Shown here in pieces: positions 42,656 to 51,168 of a DNA stretch of 64,000 bases. The DNA is from an uncultured Lachnospiraceae bacterium (lineage in GTDB: Bacteria; Bacillota; Clostridia; Lachnospirales; Lachnospiraceae). The translations under genes were made by a program, and so were the position numbers. Numbering within the stretch: the stretch's first letter is position 1; the number at the start of each line of letters is the position of its first letter. The stretch is taken from NCBI GenBank assembly GCA_910588875.1, contig CAJURT010000006.1:62001-126000 (forward strand). Direction: 5' to 3'. The notes below the pieces were generated by a model, which ran no database searches, had not been told where the DNA came from, and saw only the letters and a program-made list of their open reading frames with translations.

Positions 42656-45205
42656 CTACTGTATCGAAAGCACCTTGTAATCCTGATCTTCCACTGTCTT
42701 CTTCAACACTTCATCTGCCACCGGCCCGCTAAGCGTCACCACGGCTGTCCCCGCCTCATGGCTCACTGCCGCACCGCTGACTCCCTCCAGCGCCTCTAAG
42801 CACTTCTTCACCCGGGCCTCACAATGTCCGCACATCATGCCTTCGATTTTCATGGTCTTCTCCATCACCAGTTCCTCCTTTTTCTTCCTTTTGATTTTTT
42901 TGTCTCCTTTTGTATCATGCATATCAAACCAATTCAGCCGCAGCGCATTCGTCACCACGCAGAAGCTGGACAGGCTCATAGCCGCCGCACCAAACATGGG
43001 ATTCAATTTCCACCCAAATAAAGGATACCACAAACCTGCTGCCAGGGGAATCCCCACCGCATTGTAAAAGAATGCCCAGAAGAGGTTTTCGTGGATATTT
43101 TTCAAGGTTGCCCGGCTTAAGCGGATGGCTGCCGGCACATCGCTGAGACGGCTCTTCATGAGAACCACATCTGCTGCATCAATGGCAATATCCGTGCCTG
43201 CCCCGATGGCAATTCCGATATCCGCCCGGGTAAGGGCCGGCGCATCGTTGATTCCGTCTCCTACCATGGCAACCCTGCCCTTTCGCTTTAGGGAACGGAT
43301 TACGCTCTCCTTCCCGTCGGGCAGCACACCGGCAATCACCTCATCCACCCCGGCCTGGGCTCCGATGGCCCTGGCCGTCCGCTCATTATCCCCGGTCAGC
43401 ATCACCACATGGATTCCCATGTTCTGCAGTTCCCGCACAGCCTGTGGGCTGTCCTCCTTGATCACATCCGCCACGGCGATAATCCCCTCCAGCACACCGG
43501 CCCGGCTGAAAAACAGGGGGGTCTTCCCCTCTTCTGCCAGCGCTTCTGCCCGTCTCTTCATCTCCTGGGGCACCTCTGCCTGGCTGCTGATAAAGGCAAG
43601 GTTCCCTCCCCTTACCTGCTCCCCCTCCAGCACAGCGGACAGGCCGTTTCCCGGCAATGCCCGAAAGTCCGTTACCTCCCGGGCTGTCAGTCCCCTCTCC
43701 TGGGCCTCCTGCAGGATCGCCCGGGCCAGAGGATGCTCGCTCTTCTTCTCCAGGGCATAGGCCATGGACAGAAGTTCTTCCTCCTTCCATTGCCCTGCCG
43801 GAATCAGATCCGTCACCCTTGGCTCCCCGCTGGTGATGGTTCCTGTCTTATCCAGCGCCACCACCTCTGTCTTGCCTGCCTCTTCCAGAGAAACGGCTGT
43901 CTTAAACATAATGCCGTTTTTGGCTCCCATGCCGTTTCCCACCATGATCGCCACCGGCGTTGCCAGCCCCAGGGCGCAGGGACAGCTGATCACCAGCACC
44001 GAAATCCCCCGGGCAAGGGCAAAGCCCGCACTCTCCCCTGCCAGCAGCCATCCTGCAATCGTCACCAGGGCAATGGCAATCACTGCCGGGACAAACACTC
44101 CTGACACCCGGTCTGCCACCTTGGCAATGGGCGCCTTGGTGGCTGCCGCATCGCTGACCATCTGGATAATCTGGGAAAGGGTCGTGTCTTCCCCCACCCT
44201 TGTGGCACGGCAGCGGATAAATCCTGACTGGTTCACTGTGGCTGCTGACACCGGGTCCCCTTCTGCCTTATCCACGGGAATGCTCTCCCCGGTCAGCGCC
44301 GACTCATTGACTGCACTGCTTCCTTCCACCACCACGCCGTCCACCGGAATATTTTCTCCCGGACGAACCACAAAAATATCATCCCTCATCACCTGGTCAA
44401 TGGAGACCACTTCCTCAACGCCCTCCCGCACCACGGTTGCCGTCTTCGGGGCCAGTTTCATCAGGCTCTTAAGGGCATCTGTGGTTCGCCCCTTAGACCT
44501 GGCCTCCAGCATCTTCCCCACGGTAATCAGGGTCAGAATCATGGCTGCGGATTCAAAATAGAATTCATGCATATATTCCATGACTCCTGCCATATCTCCC
44601 CTTACCTGGGCATCTGTCATGGCAAAAAGCGCATACACACTGTAAACCAGGGACGCCCCGGACCCCAGGGCCACCAGTGTATCCATATTGGGGGCCCGAT
44701 GCCACAAACTCTTAAAGCCGCTGATAAAGAATTTCTGATTGATCACCATCACAATCCCGGTGAGAATCAGCTGCAAAAGCCCCATCGCCACATGGTTCCC
44801 CTCAAAAAATGCCGGAACCGGCCAATTCCACATCATGTGCCCCATGGAAAAATACATCAGCACTGCCAGAAATCCCAATGAAGAGTACAGCCTCTGCCTC
44901 AGCACCGGCGTGTCCCGGTCCTTTAACATGTCCTCTGCCGCCGCCATGCCCCCGGATCCCGGCACTGCCCCCCGGCCTGTCCCGGCCTCTCCCTGGCTGC
45001 CGCCCCTGGCCCTTTTTACCGCCCCGTATCCGGCCTGTTCCACCGCCGCAATCACCGCCTCGGTTGAAGCCGTCCCCTCCACTCCCATGGAATTCGTCAG
45101 CAGGCTGACCGAGCAGGAGGACACTCCCTCCACTTTGGATACCGCCTTCTCCACCCGGGCGCTGCATGCCGCACAACTCATCCCTGTCACCGTATATTGC
45201 TCCAT
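42656..45205 (-). CDS. copA: Copper-exporting P1B-type ATPase with N- and C-terminal metal-binding domains
   Basis: An 849-residue ATPase that pumps Cu+ out of the cytosol. It has an N-terminal HMA domain (GMSCAACSARVEKAV), eight membrane helices, SCPCALGLATP as the transport CPC motif, the phosphorylated DKTGTIT, GDGINDAPALTRADIG and a second HMA domain at the very end (IEGMMCGHCEARVKKC). Between the last helix and this domain is a Lys-rich linker. The linker DNA contains a perfect ribosome site and ATG, so the last 69 residues could also be made alone as a CopZ-like chaperone. CsoR is encoded upstream in the same direction, so copper should induce the pair. Confidence 0.97.
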   Translation of the reverse strand: MEQYTVTGMSCAACSARVEKAVSKVEGVSSCSVSLLTNSMGVEGTASTEAVIAAVEQAGYGAVKRARGGSQGEAGTGRGAVPGSGGMAAAEDMLKDRDTPVLRQRLYSSLGFLAVLMYFSMGHMMWNWPVPAFFEGNHVAMGLLQLILTGIVMVINQKFFISGFKSLWHRAPNMDTLVALGSGASLVYSVYALFAMTDAQVRGDMAGVMEYMHEFYFESAAMILTLITVGKMLEARSKGRTTDALKSLMKLAPKTATVVREGVEEVVSIDQVMRDDIFVVRPGENIPVDGVVVEGSSAVNESALTGESIPVDKAEGDPVSAATVNQSGFIRCRATRVGEDTTLSQIIQMVSDAAATKAPIAKVADRVSGVFVPAVIAIALVTIAGWLLAGESAGFALARGISVLVISCPCALGLATPVAIMVGNGMGAKNGIMFKTAVSLEEAGKTEVVALDKTGTITSGEPRVTDLIPAGQWKEEELLSMAYALEKKSEHPLARAILQEAQERGLTAREVTDFRALPGNGLSAVLEGEQVRGGNLAFISSQAEVPQEMKRRAEALAEEGKTPLFFSRAGVLEGIIAVADVIKEDSPQAVRELQNMGIHVVMLTGDNERTARAIGAQAGVDEVIAGVLPDGKESVIRSLKRKGRVAMVGDGINDAPALTRADIGIAIGAGTDIAIDAADVVLMKSRLSDVPAAIRLSRATLKNIHENLFWAFFYNAVGIPLAAGLWYPLFGWKLNPMFGAAAMSLSSFCVVTNALRLNWFDMHDTKGDKKIKRKKKEELVMEKTMKIEGMMCGHCEARVKKCLEALEGVSGAAVSHEAGTAVVTLSGPVADEVLKKTVEDQDYKVLSIQ
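42863..42880 (-). promoter_or_regulatory. copZ: Internal ribosome binding site and ATG for a CopZ-like 69-residue product
   Basis: AAGGAGG stands eight bases ahead of an in-frame ATG at 42865 within copA. Initiation there would give residues 781-849 alone: an HMA domain starting MEKTMKIEGMMCGHC, the size and shape of the copper chaperone CopZ. Confidence 0.55.
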
Positions 45206-45353
45206 TCTCTGCCTTTCTCCCTTCTTTAAAATCCGGTTCCCCTTAAAACCCAGGCTTCCTTAATCATGCACATTTTTCTGCCTGTCCCACTCTTTTCTTC
45301 CCCCTTATTCTGCCCTTTTCTGTCCTGTTCCTGCCTGCTCTCCTGACCGTTCC

Positions 45354-45773
45354 TCATTTCATCAGCTTTTGCAGCGTCATAACCAACTCATCTATGGTCT
45401 CTTCCTTCCCCGCCCGGATATCCTGCATCACACAGGTTCGGATGTGATTTGCCAGCAAAACCTTGTTAAAACTGTTCAGCGCCGCATTCACGGCTGCCAC
45501 CTGAATCAAAATATCCGGGCAATAGGCATCCTTTTCCACCATGCCCTTAATTCCCCGCACCTGTCCCTCAATCCGGCTCAGACGGTTCAGCAGATCCCGG
45601 TATTCCTTGTCGGAACGCTCCTTCGTCTTGTGGCAGCATGTACCCTGTGCCTGATGGTCTGAGAATCTCTCTGTCAGCTGATCTGCAGCCGGCACTGCTC
45701 CGGTTGTTTCTGTTCCTACCGCTGCCTCTGCCCTTGCTGCCTCTGCTCCAATCTTCGTCTCTTTCTCTGTCAT
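45354..45773 (-). CDS. csoR: Copper-sensing repressor CsoR
   Basis: A 139-residue member of the CsoR/RcnR family. The copper ligands appear as Cys in DAYCPDILIQ and His/Cys in ANHIRTCV, the Cys-His-Cys set of copper-type members. The all-helical core starts near residue 50 (YRDLLNRLSRIEGQVRGI). The first 50 residues are an added low-complexity tail that includes CCHK, unusual in this family. The promoter upstream carries a classical CsoR operator, so csoR is probably self-repressed and released by Cu+. copA follows after 148 bases. Confidence 0.95.
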   Translation of the reverse strand: MTEKETKIGAEAARAEAAVGTETTGAVPAADQLTERFSDHQAQGTCCHKTKERSDKEYRDLLNRLSRIEGQVRGIKGMVEKDAYCPDILIQVAAVNAALNSFNKVLLANHIRTCVMQDIRAGKEETIDELVMTLQKLMK

Positions 45774-45938
45774 TATGTTCCCCTTTTCTGCAATTTATAA
45801 ATAAATCTGAGGCGTGCCCCTTAACAAATCTTAACCAACTGACATGGGGATCCTGTCATCTGTCTGCCCTTCTCAATCCCGGCACCCACAGAAGACCGCC
45901 AGCAGCTTATTATGCTTCTCCTCCTTATGACTGCTCTT

Positions 45939-45967
45939 ATTATATACCCCTATAGGGTATATTGCAA
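45939..45967 (-). promoter_or_regulatory. csoR-copA promoter with embedded CsoR operator
   Basis: TTGCAA (45962-45967) and a perfect TATAAT (45939-45944) have 17-base spacing on the minus strand. The spacer is filled by the palindrome TATACCC-CTATA-GGGTATA (45943-45961), matching the GC-centred CsoR operator, so bound CsoR would block polymerase. The rest of the 312-base gap between csoR and dacF shows only AT-rich sequence and the dacF ribosome site. Confidence 0.88.
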
Positions 45968-46085
45968 GTCTTTTTTCATTGAAAATATAAAAGCTAACTT
46001 GTTTTTACAAACCTCTTCCCCTTTCCTTCATTTCATGATAAAATGTAACCGTAACAATCCAAAGATGAGATAGGAGGATAAACCT

Positions 46086-47615
46086 TTGAAGCAAAAGATA
46101 AGACGTCTGGTCTGCTGCTGCTTGGCTGCAATCCATATACTCACCATCACCGTCTTTGCCGAACCACCCGCCTGGCCCTCTGATACCGGAATTCAGGCGG
46201 AAGCCGGCGCTGTCATTGACGCAGACTCCGGTGCATTGCTTTTCGGCCAGAACAGCATCGATGCTGCTTATCCTCCGGCAAGCATCACCAAGCTTCTGAC
46301 TGCCTTGATTGTACTGGAACACTGCGGGCTTGACGAGGTGGTCACCTTTTCCGAAACTGCCATGAACAGTGTAGAAGCTGACAGCGGCAATAAATACAAT
46401 CTTTCAGCAGGTGAACAGCTGACAGTAGAAGACTGCCTGCACCTGCTTCTTCTTGTTTCCACCAACCAGTCTGCCAACGCATTGGCAGAGCATGTGGCTG
46501 GCAGTATCCCGGGATTTGTGGATATGATGAATGCCAAAGCAGCGGAACTTGGCTGTTCATCAAAAACTCATTTTGACAATCCTTCCGGTTTAAATGGAGA
46601 CACCCAGTATGTGACTGCCTACGACATGGCTCTTATCGCCCGGGCTGCATTTGATAATGAATCTCTCTTAAAAGTCAGTTCTGCCTTATCTTACAAAATC
46701 AATGCCACTATCAGCTACCCGGATGGCTTTACCATCCGTCAGGAGCACCGCCTGGTCAGCACTACAGACCCAAATAACCAGTTATATTACCCGCCGGCCA
46801 TTGCCGGAAAAACCGGTTATTTGCTGAAAGCCGGCAATACCCTTGTCACCTACGCCGAAAAGGACGGGAGGCGCCTGATCTCAGTTGTCCTGAAAGGTTC
46901 GCCGAACCCGGTTTACTTCCTGGATGGGAAGACATTGCTGGAATTTGGCTTTGACCGCTTCCAGAATGTATCCATCCCTGACCATGAAACCCGTTATGTC
47001 ACGGGCGAGGAAAGCATTGAAATCCAGGGAACCTCCTATCTGCCTTCCGATTTGATGATAGAACCCGGAAAAGTAATCACCCTGCCCCGTGATGCTGGTT
47101 TTGAGGATGCCTCCCTGTCATTGGAGCCCTTGTCTGGCAGCAATCCTCCTCCCAATGCAATCGCCGTTTTGCGTTATACCTATAATGACCGTTTTATTGG
47201 CAGTGCTTTTTTGATGACAAAAGAATCCCCTTCCGGAGTGGATGTGGACTTATCCATTTCGCCGGATAACCGTGATTCCGGCTCCGCCGAAGACGACCAG
47301 CCTGGCCGTTCCTGGTTCCCCCACATCCGGCTGCCCGGTACCACCGCCATTGCCATCGCCGTTTTATCTGTGCTGGGCATCCTGACGGCATCTGTTGTTT
47401 TCTGGATTCTCTACTCCCGCAAAAAAGAGGCCAGGGAACTGGCTGCACGGCGTGAGGCACGGCGGCGGCGCCTGAAAGCCCACGGTGACGAAGCTGAGTT
47501 TGAACGATTACTGGAAATGAGAAAATCAAGGGAAGCCAACCCCCAGAAAAAAAATCCTCCTCCCAGGAAACGGGAACCTGACCCCTTTGACGAATTTGAC
47601 GATTTTCCTCTTTAA
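46086..47615 (+). CDS. D-alanyl-D-alanine carboxypeptidase (DacF-like, S11)
   Basis: A 509-residue penicillin-binding protein that trims the terminal D-Ala of peptidoglycan side chains. It has a signal peptide (to about residue 25), then active-site motifs PASITK (Ser near 63, Lys near 66), STNQSAN (SxN near 125) and AGKTG (near 242), and a PBP5-like C-terminal beta domain. A transmembrane helix (near 420-445) and a very basic tail (KKEARELAARREARRRR) follow, so it is anchored from its C-terminus. The start is TTG at 46086 with AGGAGG eight bases ahead. It is the only plus-strand gene between argG and 58153. Confidence 0.95.
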   Translation: MKQKIRRLVCCCLAAIHILTITVFAEPPAWPSDTGIQAEAGAVIDADSGALLFGQNSIDAAYPPASITKLLTALIVLEHCGLDEVVTFSETAMNSVEADSGNKYNLSAGEQLTVEDCLHLLLLVSTNQSANALAEHVAGSIPGFVDMMNAKAAELGCSSKTHFDNPSGLNGDTQYVTAYDMALIARAAFDNESLLKVSSALSYKINATISYPDGFTIRQEHRLVSTTDPNNQLYYPPAIAGKTGYLLKAGNTLVTYAEKDGRRLISVVLKGSPNPVYFLDGKTLLEFGFDRFQNVSIPDHETRYVTGEESIEIQGTSYLPSDLMIEPGKVITLPRDAGFEDASLSLEPLSGSNPPPNAIAVLRYTYNDRFIGSAFLMTKESPSGVDVDLSISPDNRDSGSAEDDQPGRSWFPHIRLPGTTAIAIAVLSVLGILTASVVFWILYSRKKEARELAARREARRRRLKAHGDEAEFERLLEMRKSREANPQKKNPPPRKREPDPFDEFDDFPL

Positions 47616-47623
47616 CACAGAAA

Positions 47624-47677
47624 AAGGCGTTGACAGGCCGAAAACCTTAAAACAGGTTCCCGGTCTGCCAACGCCTT
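47624..47677 (-). terminator. Terminator between convergent dacF and the secreted subtilase gene
   Basis: A 17-bp stem with two mismatches (47624-47640 with 47661-47677) has a small inner stem and is followed on the minus strand by TTTTTCTG. It fits the subtilase transcript; no T run follows on the dacF side. Confidence 0.75.
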
Positions 47678-47691
47678 AAAAGATAAATCCT

Positions 47692-48954
47692 CTACCTTTC
47701 ATAATTCAAAGCAGCAAAGGCATCCAGCATGCCCCCTGATTCTAATTTCCCTTCCAGCCCTTCCATTCTCCTCACTGAATTTAAGATAACCGGCTTTATC
47801 TCCTCCAGGCTGAGATCCGTCCGGTAAGAATATAAAAGCGCTGCCACCCCTGTCACCATAGGTGCTGCCATGGAAGTCCCTGTCATAAACCCATAGGAAT
47901 TCCCTGCCGTTGTACTGACAATATACGTACCTGGCGCCGCAATATCAACCAGGCTGGCGCTGTAATTGGAACTCTTGGCCAGATTCCCGTCAAACATCAG
48001 GTTTGCCACCGATATGCTGTTGTCCAGGTTAAATGCAGCCGGATAATCCGGATTTATATCCACATTCAGCCCATTGCCGTTATTGTCCCCATTTCCTGCC
48101 GAACTGATGAACAGCATTTTGGATTCCCTCATCACCTGTTCCAGCCGGGGATAATAAATCTCTGTCCCGAAACTCAAGTTACAAATCAAGGCCCCATTTG
48201 CTTCTGCATAGCGAATTGCATTGAGGACAGCCTCCTCCTCCCCGATCCCCTGATCGGTTCCCAGTACCTTCAAAGGCATAATCTTCACATATTTATTATC
48301 TGCAATCCCTGCAATCCCCATAGCCTTGCGGGTAGCTGCAATCGTCCCTGCTGCATGTGTCCCATGATCATCCTCATCTCCCACAAACACCTGGTTATTG
48401 TCGGAAAAAAAATTCCAGCCATTTACATCATCCACGTAGCCATTCCCGTCATTATCGATCCCGTCGCCAGGAACCTCATCTTCATTCACCCAGATGGCAT
48501 CCCTCAGTTCCGGATGGTTAATATCCACCCCTGTGTCGATCACTGCCACGATAACCGGGCGATGCTTTTGTGTGCTGGCATCATATAAGTCCCAGGCAGG
48601 CTGGATATTGATGTCTACCCCCTTTACGGAGTCAATGGTCTCTATCTCATAGGCACTCGGTCCCTCTACCGGGGCTGGGAGCCTCAGGGCGTTTGCAAGA
48701 TCGATCTTCTTTGCCAGGCTCGGATTGCTGTCCCGGAACCGGTTTACCACCTCAAGGTATTGTAATTCCCCATCATTCCGCAACCCCCACTGATACCTGG
48801 CATAGGGATCACTGGCCGACAAATTATCCTCTCCCGGGCCGTATACCCGTTGGGAAAAACCACGCTCCGGTGTCTCCGCCATCGCCATAAGCGGTAATCC
48901 GGCAGCTATAGTCCCTGCCAACAGCAATGCGGCACTTATTCTATACAATTTCAT
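47692..48954 (-). CDS. Secreted subtilisin-like serine protease (S8)
   Basis: A 420-residue subtilase with a signal peptide (MKLYRISAALLLAG... to MAMA near 26) and a prodomain-like segment to about 100. The complete triad is present: AVIDTGVDINHPEL (Asp near 139), DDHGTHAAGTIAA (His near 197) and GTSMAAPMVTGVAAL (Ser near 358). Calcium-site-like DGIDNDGNGYVDD follows the Asp. It should act outside the cell on unknown proteins. GAGGAG lies eight bases ahead of the ATG. No partner genes; the decayed restriction genes lie upstream. Confidence 0.95.
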   Translation of the reverse strand: MKLYRISAALLLAGTIAAGLPLMAMAETPERGFSQRVYGPGEDNLSASDPYARYQWGLRNDGELQYLEVVNRFRDSNPSLAKKIDLANALRLPAPVEGPSAYEIETIDSVKGVDINIQPAWDLYDASTQKHRPVIVAVIDTGVDINHPELRDAIWVNEDEVPGDGIDNDGNGYVDDVNGWNFFSDNNQVFVGDEDDHGTHAAGTIAATRKAMGIAGIADNKYVKIMPLKVLGTDQGIGEEEAVLNAIRYAEANGALICNLSFGTEIYYPRLEQVMRESKMLFISSAGNGDNNGNGLNVDINPDYPAAFNLDNSISVANLMFDGNLAKSSNYSASLVDIAAPGTYIVSTTAGNSYGFMTGTSMAAPMVTGVAALLYSYRTDLSLEEIKPVILNSVRRMEGLEGKLESGGMLDAFAALNYER

Positions 48955-48966
48955 AATCCAAACTCC

Positions 48967-49179
48967 TCATTTCATTTCCATTTTCAGGATGCATCTAAGT
49001 ATACCATATATCCGGCTGAGGTAGTCTGAAATTTGTGTGAATTTTCGCTTACGATTTCTTAAGCCGGAAGCCTGTGTAACGGATAAAACACAAAAGAACC
49101 GATGCAACACTTGCTCCCGGGCCACATACTCCACCCCATCCGGACAAAGTTCCGCAATCAGTTCTTCCAGCCTGCTCAT
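48967..49179 (-). pseudogene. HsdS stub (type I restriction specificity subunit remnant)
   Basis: The first 18 residues, MSRLEELIAELCPDGVEY, match the common N-terminus of clostridial HsdS specificity subunits. The frame then departs from the family and stops after 70 codons; the remainder overlaps what must be the promoter region of the subtilase. The ATG overlaps the stop of the YhcG gene (ATGA), the original operon coupling. The target-recognition domains are gone, so it cannot specify DNA binding. Confidence 0.7.
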
Positions 49180-50240
49180 TCTTCTTCACCGCTCTTTTCC
49201 TTCAACGCCGGATGCTGCATATAGAAAATTTCTTTTTGCCGTTCGATTTCCGCCCGAAGCTGCTCTTTGGTCGGAAGATAGGTCATATACTTGGACATGA
49301 ACAGCCGCTCATTGTCATGCAGTACAGAATATCTGGCAATATCCTCGTCTGTTTCGGCGCAAAGTAAAATCCCAATGGTCGGGTTGTCGCTTTCTTTGCA
49401 CTTCAGGTCATCGTACATTCGGACATACATATCGATCTGTCCTACATCCTGATGGGTGATTCTGCCCGTTTTCAAGTCGATCAGCACATAGCATTTCAAT
49501 TCGATGTTGTAAAAGACCAGATCAATGTAATAGTCCTCGTTATCTGTGATGATATGCTGCTGCCGGGCCACAAACGCAAAGCCCTTTCCCCTCTCCATCA
49601 GGAAATCCCGGATATGTGAGAGAATAGCAGATTCCAGGTCGCTTTCCAGATAGGAATCTTCGACTTTAAAACCCAGAAATTCTGCCATGACCGGGTTCTT
49701 AAACAATTCAAAACGGTTCTTCTGATATTCTGCTGTTTTTTGCTTCATTTCCGCAATAACAGCATCTTTTTTCGGTGATTGCAGAAGCCGGTAATAATAT
49801 TGCGTACCAATATTCCGGTCCAACGTCCGGACGCCCCAATTTTCAGAAGCCGCTTCATTCATGTACCACATTCTTGCATCTTCGTCCGGCACACGCAAAA
49901 GGCTTCTGAAATGCGACCAGCTGAGATTGCGAACACGCGTGTTCACAATCTGCTCGTCTGGAAAGCACAAATAGAATTTTCTGAAATATTGCAGATTTCG
50001 CTCGGAATAGCTTTTTCCAAATTCTTTTTTCAGTTCTTCCGACAATACGGAAATCAGCCGCTTTCCATATTCCGCCCGCTCACTGCCTTCCTGTTGCTGC
50101 TCTACGATCCGTTTGCCGATGTGCCAGTAGGTCAGCACCATAGCGGTATTTACCGCGCTGTATGCGCTTTGCTGGCCTGCTGAGATGATCTCTTTTATAT
50201 CTGTGATAATCGACTGATATAGCATTAAATCCTTTTCCAT
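49176..50240 (-). CDS. YhcG/DUF1016-family PD-(D/E)XK nuclease
   Basis: A 354-residue protein with the DUF1016 N-terminal helical domain (AVNTAMVLTYWHIGKRIVE, GKSYSERNLQYFRKFY) and a C-terminal PDDEXK nuclease domain. In the latter, the segment DYYIDLVFYNIELKCYVLIDLK supplies the Asp, Glu and Lys active residues in the usual order. Members often sit inside type I restriction loci between hsdM and hsdS, exactly as here. The start at 50240 is set by GAGGTGG six bases ahead; it begins one base after the preceding stop. It looks intact, unlike both flanking genes. Confidence 0.9.
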   Translation of the reverse strand: MEKDLMLYQSIITDIKEIISAGQQSAYSAVNTAMVLTYWHIGKRIVEQQQEGSERAEYGKRLISVLSEELKKEFGKSYSERNLQYFRKFYLCFPDEQIVNTRVRNLSWSHFRSLLRVPDEDARMWYMNEAASENWGVRTLDRNIGTQYYYRLLQSPKKDAVIAEMKQKTAEYQKNRFELFKNPVMAEFLGFKVEDSYLESDLESAILSHIRDFLMERGKGFAFVARQQHIITDNEDYYIDLVFYNIELKCYVLIDLKTGRITHQDVGQIDMYVRMYDDLKCKESDNPTIGILLCAETDEDIARYSVLHDNERLFMSKYMTYLPTKEQLRAEIERQKEIFYMQHPALKEKSGEEE

Positions 50241-50241
50241 A

Positions 50242-51060
50242 TCAACCCACCTCGATTTCCGCGATGATCTTGTCAATTTCATCCCGCAAGACTTGCTCTC
50301 TCGCCACAATTTCCCGAATCTCCGCATTGAGTTTCACAATGTCGATGACTTCTCTGATATCCTCGGCCTCTACATAGGTGGAAACAGACAGGTTATAATC
50401 GTTTCCAGCTATCTCATCATAAGGAACATAGCGGGCGAAGTAATCTACATCTGCGCGGGAAACGAACTCCGCAACAATTTTCGCAATGTTCTCCTCTGTC
50501 AGCTTGTTGTTTGTGACCTTCACGCACTCGCCAGAGGCATCAATGGACAGGGTGCGGTTATCAGATTTGCTGCGCTTCAAAACCATGATGCAGGTCGCAA
50601 TGGAAGTCCCAAAGAACAGGTTGCTGGGAAGCTGGATGATGCAGTCGATGAAGTTGTTGTCAATCAGGTATTGGCGGATTTTCTTCTCAGCCCCTCCACG
50701 GTACATGATGCCGGAAAAACAGACGATTGCCGCAGTTCCGCTGGTGGTAAGCCACGCCAGAGGGTGCATGATAAAGGCAAGGTCAGCCTTGGATTTCGGC
50801 GCCAGCACCCCGGCAGGAGAAAAGCCAAAGCCCTCGTTCCCGGATTCAATCTCCTTTTCAACTGGCATAAAGTCCAGAATATCATCCACCTTACAGTTCA
50901 GGGCAAGGCATATTTTTTCGATACTTTCAAGAGATACATACTGGTCGCGCTTTAAACGTGTTAAAATATTGGCACTAAAACCTGCCTTTTCTGTCAGTTC
51001 GGCGGGCTGAAGGCTCCGATCTATCAGCAAGTGAAATAGTTTCTTATATGTTACTGCCAT
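50242..51060 (-). CDS. XRE-type regulator fused to the C-terminal half of HsdM
   Basis: Residues 1-66 are a small Cro/C1-type HTH protein (KLFHLLIDRSLQPAELTEKA, LKRDQYVSLESIEKICLALN, DDILDFMP). From about residue 80 the sequence is a type I methyltransferase HsdM picked up just after its catalytic NPPY motif: FSPAGVLAPKSKADLAFIMH, GIMYRGGAEKKIRQYL, LFFGTSIATCIMVLK and the ending VAREQVLRDEIDKIIAEIE. The SAM-binding motif and NPPY are absent, so no methylation is expected. AAGGAGG precedes ATG 51060. Since this type of regulator is often encoded just ahead of hsdM, an internal deletion most simply explains the fusion. Confidence 0.85.
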   Translation of the reverse strand: MAVTYKKLFHLLIDRSLQPAELTEKAGFSANILTRLKRDQYVSLESIEKICLALNCKVDDILDFMPVEKEIESGNEGFGFSPAGVLAPKSKADLAFIMHPLAWLTTSGTAAIVCFSGIMYRGGAEKKIRQYLIDNNFIDCIIQLPSNLFFGTSIATCIMVLKRSKSDNRTLSIDASGECVKVTNNKLTEENIAKIVAEFVSRADVDYFARYVPYDEIAGNDYNLSVSTYVEAEDIREVIDIVKLNAEIREIVAREQVLRDEIDKIIAEIEVG

Positions 51061-51168
51061 ATTGCCCTCCTTAGTCCCATAGTCACATTTATAAAGTATC
51101 ATGGAAAAGTGAATTTTTCAATCTTTCGTTAGCATTTGGAATGAGGGCGATTATATTCACAAAAACTC

